A stretch of DNA of 34,815 nucleotides from Pedobacter cryoconitis. Lineage in GTDB: Bacteria; Bacteroidota; Bacteroidia; Sphingobacteriales; Sphingobacteriaceae. Below are positions 26,095-34,815 of this stretch, one piece after another (the first letter of the stretch is position 1; each line of letters starts with the position of its first letter). The DNA is taken from the NCBI GenBank assembly GCA_019352875.1, contig JAAAFW010000010.1, positions 1-34,815 on the forward strand. The letters are read 5' to 3'. A model generated the notes under the pieces. The model had not been told where the DNA came from. It did not search any database and saw only the letters and a program-made list of their open reading frames with translations. The position numbers and the translations under genes were made by a program.

Positions 26095-26220
26095 TCTTTA
26101 ATGGGTTAACCTGCAGCCGAAGTTAATATTTAGATTTAACTTCCTTTAAACTTGATCATTCAAATCCGGGTCTTTGTAATTTGCGCAGATAAATTTAAAC
26201 AGCCTTCTAACCTTTCTGCG

Positions 26221-26228
26221 TATATTTG
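26221..26228 (+). promoter_or_regulatory. -7 box of the pterin-synthase/folE promoter
   Basis: TATATTTG matches TAnnTTTG exactly, 51 bases before the pterin-synthase ATG. The -33 region is poor, so confidence is moderate. Divergent mqnB lies 126 bases upstream on the other strand. Confidence 0.5.
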
Positions 26229-26279
26229 CAACTAATCAGGTGTTTTATACGCTGTCTGTATTGAAATATAAAAAGAAAT

Positions 26280-26690
26280 ATGATTTATATTACCCGCAAA
26301 GAAAATTTTAACGCTGCACATAAACTGGCCAGGCCAGATTGGTCTGATGATCAGAATCTTGAAGTATTCGGCAAATGTGCTAATCCTAACTGGCATGGTC
26401 ATAATTACCAGCTTTTTGTAACAGTTAAAGGCGAAATCGATCGTGAAACGGGGTTTCTTGTCGATTTAAAATGGTTAAAAAACGTCATCAATGAACATGT
26501 TATCGATAAACTAGATCACAGGAACCTGAATCTGGACGTCGACTTCATGAAAGATAAGCTGGCCTCTACAGAGAACCTGGCGATTGCAATCTGGGAAGAA
26601 CTTGTTCCTCATATCAATAGCAGCAACGCACAATTACACAGCATTAAAATTTACGAGACCGAAAACAATATTATCGAGTATTTCGGTTAA
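26280..26690 (+). CDS. 6-carboxytetrahydropterin / 6-pyruvoyltetrahydropterin synthase
   Basis: A 136-aa T-fold enzyme acting on dihydroneopterin triphosphate, made by FolE. The zinc histidines are H14 (FNAAHKL), H39 and H41 (NWHGH), and the catalytic cysteine is C33 in [19 protein letters not shown] and the C-terminal [12 protein letters not shown] also match the family. QueD (deazapurine/queuosine) and PTPS (tetrahydrobiopterin) cannot be told apart safely here; direct pairing with folE, 11 bases downstream, fits either. The upstream TATATTTG box probably drives both. Confidence 0.9.
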   Translation: MIYITRKENFNAAHKLARPDWSDDQNLEVFGKCANPNWHGHNYQLFVTVKGEIDRETGFLVDLKWLKNVINEHVIDKLDHRNLNLDVDFMKDKLASTENLAIAIWEELVPHINSSNAQLHSIKIYETENNIIEYFG

Positions 26691-26701
26691 TCAGCATTTC
26701 C

Positions 26702-27337
26702 ATGGAAGATCATACAATAGATAACTTCGGTGAAGAGAACGAAGGTTATATCAAAATAGACCGTTATAACACGGCCAAAACACGCTCAATTTCTAATCAT
26801 TATACGGATATCCTTAGTCAGCTGGGTGAGAATCCGCAAAGGGAAGGGTTAATTAAAACCCCTGAGCGCGTAGCAAAAGCACTGCAGTACCTGACGCATG
26901 GTTATGACCTTGATCCAGCAAAAATATTGCGGTCGGCGATGTTTAAGGAAGATTATAGCCAAATGGTCGTGGTAAAGGATATTGAAGTGTATTCGATGTG
27001 TGAGCATCATATGCTACCGTTTTTTGGGAAGGCCCATATTGCTTATATTCCTAATGGTCATATTGTAGGATTAAGTAAAATTCCACGTGTAGTGGATGCA
27101 TTTGCGAGAAGACTTCAGGTGCAGGAGAGATTAACCAATGAAATCCGTGATTGTATACAGGAAACGTTACAGCCTGCAGGTGTAGCTGTTGTAATCGAAT
27201 GCCAACACATGTGTATGGCAATGCGTGGAATTCAAAAGCAAAATTCCGTAACCACAACGTCTGCATTTACTGGTGAATTTGCGCATGACAAAACCCGGGC
27301 AGAGTTTTTGAGGTTAATCACAGCAAATCTGCATTAG
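26702..27337 (+). CDS. folE: GTP cyclohydrolase I
   Basis: Opens GTP to dihydroneopterin triphosphate, the entry to folate, biopterin and deazapurine synthesis. The zinc site is C100 and H103 in CEHH with C171 in [29 protein letters not shown] is the family core and [15 protein letters not shown] the C-terminal substrate loop. The 211-aa length is normal. It forms a pair with the pterin synthase gene 11 bases upstream. Confidence 0.97.
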   Translation: MEDHTIDNFGEENEGYIKIDRYNTAKTRSISNHYTDILSQLGENPQREGLIKTPERVAKALQYLTHGYDLDPAKILRSAMFKEDYSQMVVVKDIEVYSMCEHHMLPFFGKAHIAYIPNGHIVGLSKIPRVVDAFARRLQVQERLTNEIRDCIQETLQPAGVAVVIECQHMCMAMRGIQKQNSVTTTSAFTGEFAHDKTRAEFLRLITANLH

Positions 27338-27385
27338 TACAGTAGTAAATTAAAATTAACGAACACAAAAATTATATTTAAATAG

Positions 27386-28270
27386 ATGAAAGCATTTTTA
27401 TTCCCGGGTCAGGGCGCACAATTTCCAGGTATGGGAAAAGAACTCTATGAACTTGAAGAAGGAAAAGCATTATTTGAAAAAGCCAATGAAATAATTGGTT
27501 TCCGTATCAGTGACATTATGTTTTCTGGTACAGAAGAAGAGCTGAAACAAACTAATGTTACTCAGCCAGCTATATTTTTACACTCTGTTATCTTAGCTAA
27601 AGTTTTAGGCGAAGAATTTAATCCTGATATGGTTGCTGGCCATTCGTTGGGCGAATTTTCAGCTTTAGTTGCTGCAAATGCTTTGTCTTTCGAAGATGGC
27701 TTGAAGCTGGTAATTGCCAGGGCAAATGCGATGCAGAAGGCTTGCGAGTTACAACCTTCGACTATGGCTGCTATTCTCGGTCTGGCAGACGATGTTGTTG
27801 AAAATATCTGCGCAGGTATTGAAGAGGTTGTAGTTCCGGCAAATTATAACTGCCCGGGTCAGCTTGTGATTTCAGGCAGCATAGCAGGAATTGAAGAAGC
27901 GTGTACACAGTTAACAGCAGCAGGTGCTAAACGTGCACTTAAATTAAATGTAGGTGGCGCATTCCATTCTCCTTTAATGGAACCGGCAAGAGTTGAACTG
28001 CAGGCAGCGATAGAAGCTACTGCTATTAATTCTCCTATCTGTCCGATTTATCAGAATGTTGATCCTGTCGCGCAGACTGATCCCGATAAAATCAAAGCTA
28101 ATCTGATTACACAACTTACCGGCGCTGTAAAGTGGACGCAAACAGTGGAGAAGATGCTTGCAGACGGCGCTACTGAGTTTGTAGAAGTAGGACCTGGCAG
28201 TGTATTACAGGGACTGGTTAAAAAAGTAAACAGAGCTATGCCAACGCGCTCAGCGTCGGTACCGGCATAA
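27386..28270 (+). CDS. fabD: Malonyl-CoA:ACP transacylase
   Basis: Transfers malonyl from CoA to acyl carrier protein for fatty-acid elongation. The nucleophile is S87 in the GHSLGEFSALVAA elbow, its partner H194 lies in GGAFHSPLM, and the N-terminal FLFPGQGAQFPGMG is diagnostic. Length is 294 aa, typical. It is 48 bases after folE and is closed by a strong terminator, so it may be read from its own or the folE promoter. Confidence 0.97.
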   Translation: MKAFLFPGQGAQFPGMGKELYELEEGKALFEKANEIIGFRISDIMFSGTEEELKQTNVTQPAIFLHSVILAKVLGEEFNPDMVAGHSLGEFSALVAANALSFEDGLKLVIARANAMQKACELQPSTMAAILGLADDVVENICAGIEEVVVPANYNCPGQLVISGSIAGIEEACTQLTAAGAKRALKLNVGGAFHSPLMEPARVELQAAIEATAINSPICPIYQNVDPVAQTDPDKIKANLITQLTGAVKWTQTVEKMLADGATEFVEVGPGSVLQGLVKKVNRAMPTRSASVPA

Positions 28271-28285
28271 TATATGTGACTATAT

Positions 28286-28336
28286 AAAAAGGGCCTGTTA
28301 ATAAGATATTGCGTCTTTATTGACAGGCCCTTTTTT
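28286..28336 (+). terminator. Terminator after fabD
   Basis: A 19-bp stem with one G-U wobble pairs 28286-28304 with 28317-28335, including GGGCCTGT/ACAGGCCC, followed by T. It ends only 20 bases before the GTG start of the histidine kinase, leaving almost no room for a separate promoter downstream. Confidence 0.9.
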
Positions 28337-28356
28337 ACAGACTAAAACTAACAGGT

Positions 28357-31300
28357 GTGAATATAGGGGGCAAAATCAGATTTCTTTTATTGATCTTGGG
28401 GATCTGCTGCATTGTAACAGCGTTGTCCTTAAAACATAGTATTACTGAAAAGGATCTGTTGCACCATGAAGCCGGCAAACTACAACGTAAGCTTGCAGCA
28501 AAGGAAGAGCTGGTTTATTCCTTCCTGGCCGATGTTCAGCAACTTGAACGGGCTAAACAATTCCACCTGAATGAATCCTTCGCTCTTGATCATATAGAAA
28601 CTTTCAGGGATCAGGGAATCAGTGTGTTAACTTATGATCCTTCCGGACTCAAATTCTGGAGCTCAAGTAAAGCGGTCATTACGGATCCCGATCAAATCCG
28701 GGAAGGGTCGTCTTTTACACAACTGCCTAACGGCTGGTACGAAGCCATCAAGAAATCTCAGGGTAATTACACCATGATTTTTCTGATTGATATTAAAAAT
28801 CAATTCAGCATCCAGAACAGGTATCTTCAAAATGGTATCGTCAGTAAACAGCTTGGAACCAATGCGCTTTCTCTGGCGTCGTTTATGGACGAAGAAGTAT
28901 ATGGTATTAACAATCTGGATGGGAAACTTCTGTTTGAGGTAAAACTTAAATCTAATTATAATCAGAGTATTTATGCAACTATACAGATCTGGTTGTGGAT
29001 TGTCGGGTTATTTTGCATCTGCCTGTTTGTAAATTCCATCTGTGCGAGAATGGCTAAAGAAGGCCAGGTTTTAAAGGCCTCTGTAGTGTTGGCGCTATTC
29101 TTTTTTCTGGTCAGGTTTACAGATCTTGAATACGGTTGGTTCAACCATCAGTTTAGTTTGGAAGTCTTTAATCCTTCTATCTATGCAGAAAGCTTTTTTC
29201 TTCCCTCATTGGGCGACTTTCTGCTTAACGTACTGGCAATAACCTGGGTCGTACTGTTCCTGTATACTCATCGCAGCTCTTTTCGTTTGCCGTTATGGAT
29301 AACGAAGCGTAAAAGTGCCGGGCTTATGATACATTTTTGTTTAATCCTGTTGCTTTCCGGAGCAGCATTTTTAATCAATGATATTTTCTTCGGTCTGATC
29401 TTTAATTCCAAGATCAATTTTGACATTACGAATATCATCAACCTGAGCTGGTTAAGCTGGATCTGTATTATTATCCTGTGTCTGGTATGGTTTAATGTTT
29501 ATCTCATTGCGAGTATCTGTATTGAACTGACTATGCAGCTTAAGGTTACGAACCGGGAGAGACTCGTACTATTTCTCAGTATGTTCATCGCCTATGGCAT
29601 TTACATGTTGGCGACAGATTTTACAGCCTTCTTTGTTGCATACGCGCTGTTCCTTTTTATCTTTAGTTATAATCACTATATCAGGAATAATAAATTCTCC
29701 ATAGGTATTTTTGCGGCGCTGTTTTTTTGCCTTGCCTTTGTGTCTTCTATTAAATACCTGAAATTTAATGATATTAAAGAAAGGAATAACAGATACATTA
29801 TTGCACAGAAGCTCCAGTCTTCAGATGATCCTAAGGTTATTAATTCTATTGAAAGCCTTGGGAACGGGGTGTCAAATGACCTGTTTATCACGGATTATTT
29901 CAAAAGCCCTGCTTTTAACCGTCACCTCGCTTTACAGAATTATATCACCAAAACCTTCCTTGACGGTTATTTGGCACCCTTTGAGCATAATTTCTACGAA
30001 TTTAATGAAACCAGAGATAGTATAAATACCAAAGACCAGCCCAGGTCACTGCGTCACTATCAGAACCTGGTGAAATCAGGCTCAGTAAAAGTATCCAACT
30101 ACTTTTACCGGTTGAATGATACTTTCGGTTATCAGAACTACTTTGGTATCATTCCTATTTTCGACGATAACCATATTTTAGGCACACTGGTTATTGAGCT
30201 GAAATCTCAACAATACAACTATAACAGCCAGTTTCCCGAAATTCTTATTGATGGAAAGCAAAAGGCTGATGACGACTATAGTTCATACTCTTTTGCTTTT
30301 TATAATAATAATAAGCTCATTAAACAATCTGGGAAATACACATATAAAATTGCCAATACAGATTTTAAAGGGAAATACGGTGAGGCTGTAATCATGAATG
30401 ATGATTTGGGTTACAGTCACTTGGTGTATACCGCCAGTAACTCCAAAATTATTGTAATTAGTAAAGAAAAGGTCAGCTACATAGTGCGGCTGGCAGCATT
30501 GTCATTCTTTTTCCTTGTCTTTATCATTTTCTCATCCATCTTATACGTACTTATTCTGCTTGTCAAAAATATAGATCGTAGCTGGGGTGGCTGGTTTAAT
30601 ATTAACCGATCATTGATGATCAATGCGAATAAGATCCTCTATAAGACAAGAATTCAGTTCTCAGTTGTACTTTCTGTTGTGGCTACCCTATTAATTGTAG
30701 GGTGGTCGACATTCTTCTATATCAGAGATGAATACAGAAAGCAGCAGGAGGATTTTATCAGAGAAAAAATAAGAAAAGTACAGCTCTCCTATGAAAAACA
30801 AATCTATTCTACCGGAATTCCGAAGCAGTCAGACCAGGCCATAGTTAACTTTAATCAGTTCGCCGATATAAATTCGGCCTATCTGAACCTGTTTGATACC
30901 AATGGGAATCTGCTTTTTACCTCTTTGCCGAAGATGTATGACTATGGTATCATAGCCAGTAAAATGGAGCCGGGAGCCTATATCTATTTAAAACAATTGC
31001 AGCGTTCCGAATACTCCAATCCGGAAGAGATGATAGGGGATTTTATGTATTCGTCGGCCTACGCCCCGATTAGAAATGCACAAAACCAAACGGTAGCTTA
31101 TATTGGATTACCATATTATGCAAATGAAGCCGATTATCAGAATAAAATAGGCCTGTTTATTAATACACTGATTAATATCTATGCACTCGTTTTCGTTGCA
31201 ATCGGAGTGCTGGCTGTGTTTCTTGCCAATCAGATAACCAATCCTTTAACATTTATCCAGGAAAGCATTAAGAAAACCAAGCTGGGACAGAAGAATCAGC

Positions 31301-32073
31301 CCATTGTATGGTCGCGACATGATGAAATAGGGTCTTTAATTAAAGAATATAATAAAATGATAGCAGCCCTGGAAGAAAGTGCCGTTAAACTGGCAAAATC
31401 AGAGCGGGAAAGTGCTTGGAGGGAAATGGCTAAGCAGGTAGCCCATGAGATTAAAAACCCGCTTACGCCGCTTAAACTCGGGGTTCAGTTACTCGAGAAG
31501 TCCTGGAAAGAAAAAGATCCGAATTTTGAGCTTAAATTTCAACGTTTCTATAAGTCATTTGTAGAACAGATTGATAGTCTGGCAACCATTGCTTCTGAAT
31601 TCTCGAATTTTGCAAAAATGCCTGATACCAAGCTGGAGGAATTGATGCTGGTACCAATCATCAGGCAGGCCAAAGATGTATTCAATCATACCGAAGATGT
31701 GGAAATCTATCTGAGTGATAATTCGGGGCGTGAGATACAGGTCTTGGGTGACAAGGGGCAACTACTCAGGTCTTTCAATAACCTGCTAAAGAATGCAATA
31801 GAGGCAGCTTCAGCGAAGGTCGCATGCCGTATAGACATCCGGATTACTAATGATGAAACGGACGTATTTGTTGAGGTCCAGGATAATGGAAAAGGAATAG
31901 ATGATGAGTTACGTAAGAAAATATTTGTACCTAATTTCACTACGAAATCATCAGGAACAGGATTAGGACTTGCTTTTGTCAAACAAGCTGTAGAAAATGC
32001 AGGTGGAAGTATTGAATTTAAATCCGGGGCGGCAACAGGCACAGTTTTCTATCTCCGTTTCCCTCTTGCATAA
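28357..32073 (+). CDS. Large multi-span sensor histidine kinase (NtrY-like), GTG start
   Basis: A 1238-aa membrane histidine kinase. One helix at 8-25 is followed by an extracytoplasmic stretch (30-205), a cluster of about eight helices (210-466), a second external domain (475-705), two helices (712-735, 767-788), a third external domain and a last helix near 934-960. HAMP, HisKA and ATPase domains follow: the phosphorylated histidine is H1030 in VAHEIKNPLTPLKLG, the N box NNLLKNAIEA starts at N1141, and the G boxes are DNGKGID and GTGLGLAFVKQA. The kinase core is NtrY-like. The GTG start is the only sensible one: no ATG lies in frame upstream. No response regulator is adjacent, so its partner is encoded elsewhere. 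Confidence 0.9.
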   Translation: MNIGGKIRFLLLILGICCIVTALSLKHSITEKDLLHHEAGKLQRKLAAKEELVYSFLADVQQLERAKQFHLNESFALDHIETFRDQGISVLTYDPSGLKFWSSSKAVITDPDQIREGSSFTQLPNGWYEAIKKSQGNYTMIFLIDIKNQFSIQNRYLQNGIVSKQLGTNALSLASFMDEEVYGINNLDGKLLFEVKLKSNYNQSIYATIQIWLWIVGLFCICLFVNSICARMAKEGQVLKASVVLALFFFLVRFTDLEYGWFNHQFSLEVFNPSIYAESFFLPSLGDFLLNVLAITWVVLFLYTHRSSFRLPLWITKRKSAGLMIHFCLILLLSGAAFLINDIFFGLIFNSKINFDITNIINLSWLSWICIIILCLVWFNVYLIASICIELTMQLKVTNRERLVLFLSMFIAYGIYMLATDFTAFFVAYALFLFIFSYNHYIRNNKFSIGIFAALFFCLAFVSSIKYLKFNDIKERNNRYIIAQKLQSSDDPKVINSIESLGNGVSNDLFITDYFKSPAFNRHLALQNYITKTFLDGYLAPFEHNFYEFNETRDSINTKDQPRSLRHYQNLVKSGSVKVSNYFYRLNDTFGYQNYFGIIPIFDDNHILGTLVIELKSQQYNYNSQFPEILIDGKQKADDDYSSYSFAFYNNNKLIKQSGKYTYKIANTDFKGKYGEAVIMNDDLGYSHLVYTASNSKIIVISKEKVSYIVRLAALSFFFLVFIIFSSILYVLILLVKNIDRSWGGWFNINRSLMINANKILYKTRIQFSVVLSVVATLLIVGWSTFFYIRDEYRKQQEDFIREKIRKVQLSYEKQIYSTGIPKQSDQAIVNFNQFADINSAYLNLFDTNGNLLFTSLPKMYDYGIIASKMEPGAYIYLKQLQRSEYSNPEEMIGDFMYSSAYAPIRNAQNQTVAYIGLPYYANEADYQNKIGLFINTLINIYALVFVAIGVLAVFLANQITNPLTFIQESIKKTKLGQKNQPIVWSRHDEIGSLIKEYNKMIAALEESAVKLAKSERESAWREMAKQVAHEIKNPLTPLKLGVQLLEKSWKEKDPNFELKFQRFYKSFVEQIDSLATIASEFSNFAKMPDTKLEELMLVPIIRQAKDVFNHTEDVEIYLSDNSGREIQVLGDKGQLLRSFNNLLKNAIEAASAKVACRIDIRITNDETDVFVEVQDNGKGIDDELRKKIFVPNFTTKSSGTGLGLAFVKQAVENAGGSIEFKSGAATGTVFYLRFPLA

Positions 32074-32078
32074 AAAAT

Positions 32079-32987
32079 CTATTTAAGCTCTACAAATGCT
32101 TTACCCATGGTATAGCCGTTTGCATATAATATAATGCTGTACGTACCCTTAATAAATGGTTGAGGATTTACCCAATCAAGCTGATATGATGTATTATCAT
32201 TTTTATACGAAATAGTAATCATATCACTGTATTGCATTTCCTGTCCGTCCGCTTCAAACATATTTTTTTCATCAGCAACAAGATTTCCTGAAGGGTCGAA
32301 TACTCTCAGATAGATTTTATGATAATCTTTTGCGGCCAGCTGGTTAGGGATAATATCAAAATAAGTGATTAGTTTACGGGCAGTAGAAGCTTTGTTCACT
32401 TCGATGTTTTTACCGCTGTTTTTAACACGATAGGCAATCAACCGCTCGTTATACGCTTTAAGAGCAGCACTGCTCTTTACTTTTTCACTAAGTTCGCTAT
32501 TTTTCTTTTCCAGATTATGGGCTTTGGCGGAAACGGTAAGGACCGACTTTTCAAGGCTGTCACGCTGAGTTTTAAGGGCTGCATTTTCCCTTTCGAGACG
32601 TCCAATGTCATTTTTATATCCTTCTATAAAAGTTCTTAGCTTTTGAAGTTCATGCTGCGCATTGGCAAGCTCTTCACGAGTAACTTCACCCTTTTGAAGG
32701 GCATGTTTCAGTTCTGCGATTTTAGCACGTGCCATATCGTGCTCACGCTGTAGTTTTTCTGTCAGCGCGACATTCAGTTGATTTACCTTATCGAATTCTA
32801 CCTCTATTTTTTCAACTTCAAGCTTTAATCTATCCCTTTCAGTACTTGAAGTAACAAAACGATCCTTTTCATGTTTATCTTTGAAAAATAGGAATGCATT
32901 AGTACCTAATAACGCGATGATAACTACAATTAGAAAATAAATTTTATTCCGGTCTCCTTTATGGTCGGGATCTTTTGTATCTAACAT
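32079..32987 (-). CDS. Single-span membrane protein with long coiled coil
   Basis: A 302-aa protein of unknown function. A cytoplasmic N-terminus with basic residues leads to one membrane helix (about 16-36), then a highly charged heptad-rich segment (about 45-195, for example ERDRLKLEVEKIEVEF, LERENAALKTQRDSLEKS) forming a long coiled coil, then a beta-rich C-terminal domain (about 210-302) ending with KGTYSIILYANGYTMGKAFVELK in pieces. The C-terminus should be in the periplasm. It converges on the giant histidine kinase with 5 bases between stops. It may act as a scaffold or spacer in the envelope; that is inference. Confidence 0.85.
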   Translation of the reverse strand: MLDTKDPDHKGDRNKIYFLIVVIIALLGTNAFLFFKDKHEKDRFVTSSTERDRLKLEVEKIEVEFDKVNQLNVALTEKLQREHDMARAKIAELKHALQKGEVTREELANAQHELQKLRTFIEGYKNDIGRLERENAALKTQRDSLEKSVLTVSAKAHNLEKKNSELSEKVKSSAALKAYNERLIAYRVKNSGKNIEVNKASTARKLITYFDIIPNQLAAKDYHKIYLRVFDPSGNLVADEKNMFEADGQEMQYSDMITISYKNDNTSYQLDWVNPQPFIKGTYSIILYANGYTMGKAFVELK

Positions 32988-33201
32988 TTATAATCAAAAA
33001 TGAGTTGTCTATAGTAATTTCTCTGTATTCCCTTTTTCTAAAAAAAAGCGAACATAAGATAAATAAGATAATTAACTGTAAAAAATGAACTTTAATTGTA
33101 TGAGACCTTAAAAAAAATCGTTTACTTGCTGATGACACGAAATGTGGCTGGTAGGGATTTCCCCATAACGAGCACTAATTACACGAACAAAAGAACAAAT
33201 A

Positions 33202-34734
33202 ATGCTGAAAAAGATTGTTTATACAATTTTCACAATTTTAATTTTTCCCAATTTTATCTTTGCGCAAACTGTAGCAAAAATTGCTCCAAAAAGAGAATTC
33301 CGAGGTGTCTGGGTAGCCACTGTAGCTAATATAGACTGGCCTTCAAAGGCGGGACTCACCGCAGATCAGCAGAAACAAGAGCTGATTGGTCTGATGGAAC
33401 AACATAAAAGAAACGGCATGAATGCAATTCTGTTACAGGTTAGACCTGCCGCAGATGCCTTTTATGCTAAATCAAGAGAACCCTGGAGTCAGTGGTTAAT
33501 GGGCAGGCAGGGAGTTGCACCCGCAGACGGCTATGATCCGCTTGAGTTTGCCATTAAAGAAGCGCATTCAAGAGGAATGGAGTTACATGCATGGTTCAAC
33601 CCTTATCGTGCGACAATGAGCGCTAACACATTCGTGTCCGAAGATCATATGACACGTAAAAGGCCTGATCTGTTTTTTACCTATGCCGGAAAAAAACAGT
33701 TTGACCCGGGAATTCCTGAGGTTCGGGAATACATCGTACAGGTTATTCTCGATGTCGTTAAAGGTTATAATATTGACGGAGTCCATTTTGATGATTATTT
33801 CTATCCATATCCGGTTGCCGGACAGCAGATTAATGATGGTGCAACTTTTCAGAAATATCCGAACGGTATATCCAATATTAAAGATTGGAGAAGAAATAAT
33901 GTCGACCTGCTGATTAAGCAGCTTGATGACAGTATTCATCATTATAAGAAATATGTGAAGTTCGGTATCAGTCCTTTCGGGATCTGGAAGAACGACAGAG
34001 ATGATCCGGATGGCTCGGCAACCAGCGGTTTATCCAATTACCACGAGCTTTTTGCAGATTCCCGCAAATGGATTCAGGAAGGTTGGGTAGATTATATTAA
34101 TCCACAGGTATATTTTAGTTTTACACGTAAAGCAGCTCCTTTTGGAACACTGGTAGACTGGTGGAGCAAACATACGTATGGCAGACATTTATACATCGGG
34201 CAAGCCGCTTACCTGGTTAATCAGAAGATGGAAGCAGCCTGGCGCTTCCCGGAGCAGATTCCAGATCAGGTAAGATATATCCGCACTAATAACCGTGTAC
34301 AAGGAAGTGTGTATTTTAGTTCCAAGTCCTTTTCTACTATTGCAAGAGGCGCGGCAGATTCATTGCGTAATGACCTGTATCGTTATCCGGCGCTTCCACC
34401 GCAGATGCCCTGGCTAGATGACATAGATCCTAATCCACCACAGGAATTAAGTGCTCAGGCGGTTGAAACAGGTGTGCAATTAAAATGGGCAGCGCCCTTA
34501 AAAGCATCCGACGGAGAAACGGCGTCTGGATACGTAATCTACAGATTTGCCGAAGGCGAAGACATGGACGTATTGCACCCGAAAAATATTATACGCATTA
34601 GTTTTGAAGATTATACCTTTTTTATGGACACTAATATCGAGAAAGGCAGGCGATACAACTATCTGGTTACCGCACTGGACAGACTTAAGAATGAAAGTGA
34701 AGCTAGTGGTCCGGTAGGGGTACAGGCAAAATAA
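33202..34734 (+). CDS. Secreted GH10-like (GHL10) glycosyl hydrolase with C-terminal Fn3-like domain
   Basis: A 510-aa exported glycosidase-like protein. A signal peptide of 21 residues ends NFIFA before QTV, with no lipobox, so it is periplasmic or secreted. The TIM barrel (about 30-390) opens with REFRGVWVATVANIDWPS, then AILLQVRPAADAFY, ELHAWFNPYRA and DGVHFDDYFYP (192-202), the family core with its acidic residues. The C-terminal 100 residues look like a fibronectin-III fold (VQLKWAAP, GYVIYRFAEG, YLVTALDRLKNES). Related proteins are studied as bacterial cell-wall or polysaccharide hydrolases; the substrate here is unknown. The start codon follows a long A-rich leader. Confidence 0.9.
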   Translation: MLKKIVYTIFTILIFPNFIFAQTVAKIAPKREFRGVWVATVANIDWPSKAGLTADQQKQELIGLMEQHKRNGMNAILLQVRPAADAFYAKSREPWSQWLMGRQGVAPADGYDPLEFAIKEAHSRGMELHAWFNPYRATMSANTFVSEDHMTRKRPDLFFTYAGKKQFDPGIPEVREYIVQVILDVVKGYNIDGVHFDDYFYPYPVAGQQINDGATFQKYPNGISNIKDWRRNNVDLLIKQLDDSIHHYKKYVKFGISPFGIWKNDRDDPDGSATSGLSNYHELFADSRKWIQEGWVDYINPQVYFSFTRKAAPFGTLVDWWSKHTYGRHLYIGQAAYLVNQKMEAAWRFPEQIPDQVRYIRTNNRVQGSVYFSSKSFSTIARGAADSLRNDLYRYPALPPQMPWLDDIDPNPPQELSAQAVETGVQLKWAAPLKASDGETASGYVIYRFAEGEDMDVLHPKNIIRISFEDYTFFMDTNIEKGRRYNYLVTALDRLKNESEASGPVGVQAK

Positions 34735-34735
34735 C

Positions 34736-34769
34736 AAAAAAGGCCTCTGCTTTAGCAGAGGCCTTTTTT
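34736..34769 (+). terminator. Bidirectional terminator after glycosidase gene
   Basis: A perfect 15-bp stem pairs 34736-34750 with 34755-34769 around TTTA, with A and T runs at the ends. It begins one base after the stop codon and can serve both the plus-strand gene and a converging minus-strand gene. Confidence 0.92.
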
Positions 34770-34774
34770 GTTGA

Positions 34775-34789
34775 ACCGGAATCTCCGGT
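34775..34789 (-). terminator. Second small hairpin at the window end
   Basis: ACCGGA (34775-34780) pairs with TCCGGT (34784-34789) around ATC, directly beyond the larger terminator. On the minus strand it follows the presumed stop at 34799-34801 by 9 bases, so it may help end a converging gene. Confidence 0.45.
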
Positions 34790-34798
34790 CCTTTTATC

Positions 34799-34815
34799 TT
34801 AAAACTTCCAGCGGA
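34799..34815 (-). CDS. Possible 3' end of an outer-membrane beta-barrel gene (partial)
   Basis: Read on the minus strand from the window edge, one frame ends Arg-Trp-Lys-Phe and then TAA. A terminal phenylalanine with this RWKF ending is typical of TonB-dependent receptors and other outer-membrane barrels in Bacteroidota. A stop just before convergent terminators supports a real gene end. Only four full codons are visible, so the call is tentative. Confidence 0.35.

Overview
This window reads as chromosomal DNA of a Bacteroidota, most likely a Sphingobacteriaceae member close to Pedobacter. The support is indirect: several promoters match the Bacteroidota form TTTG-N18..20-TAnnTTTG, clear Shine-Dalgarno sequences are scarce, and the gene set is typical (futalosine menaquinone genes mqnB/mqnD, a GIN-domain secreted protein, long secreted amidohydrolases, an OMP-like C-terminus ending in RWKF). 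No phage, transposon, CRISPR array or resistance island was seen; this is mostly a core chromosomal region.

Layout. 1-285: end of an rRNA operon, with the 5S gene and a strong terminator. 526-2260: a D-cysteine desulfhydrase/ACC-deaminase-like PLP enzyme facing a convergent Lrp/AsnC regulator. 2334-2748: a promoter, two tandem tRNA-like RNAs and a terminator. These RNAs have perfect acceptor and T arms and a Leu-like D arm, but a GUC anticodon loop and very long, divergent variable regions; this is the most unusual object in the window. 2898-7221: two overlapping secreted amidohydrolase genes on the minus strand. 7374-12441: a four-helix membrane protein, then a trp leader peptide with an attenuator-like terminator, trpE-trpG-trpC (no trpD), hflX and rbfA. 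12517-18935: a small membrane protein, aat, a convergent SNF2-family helicase, a GIN-domain protein and an antiquitin-type aldehyde dehydrogenase.

19237-24559: a TPR protein, a phosphosulfolactate-synthase-like protein, aroE, an MBL-fold hydrolase, a LolC/E-like permease with a TTG start, and a small lipoprotein. 24576-26094: mqnB-mqnD on the minus strand. 26280-28336: a 6-pyruvoyl/6-carboxy-tetrahydropterin synthase, folE and fabD. 28357-34734: a very large NtrY-like sensor histidine kinase, a convergent coiled-coil membrane protein and a secreted GH10-like glycosidase. The window closes with terminators and what looks like the last codons of an outer-membrane barrel gene on the minus strand.

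Most genes are housekeeping: aromatic amino acid synthesis (aroE, trpEGC), menaquinone, pterin/folate and fatty-acid synthesis, ribosome maturation (hflX, rbfA) and N-end-rule tagging (aat). All structural and family calls were made by eye from the sequence; no database search was run.
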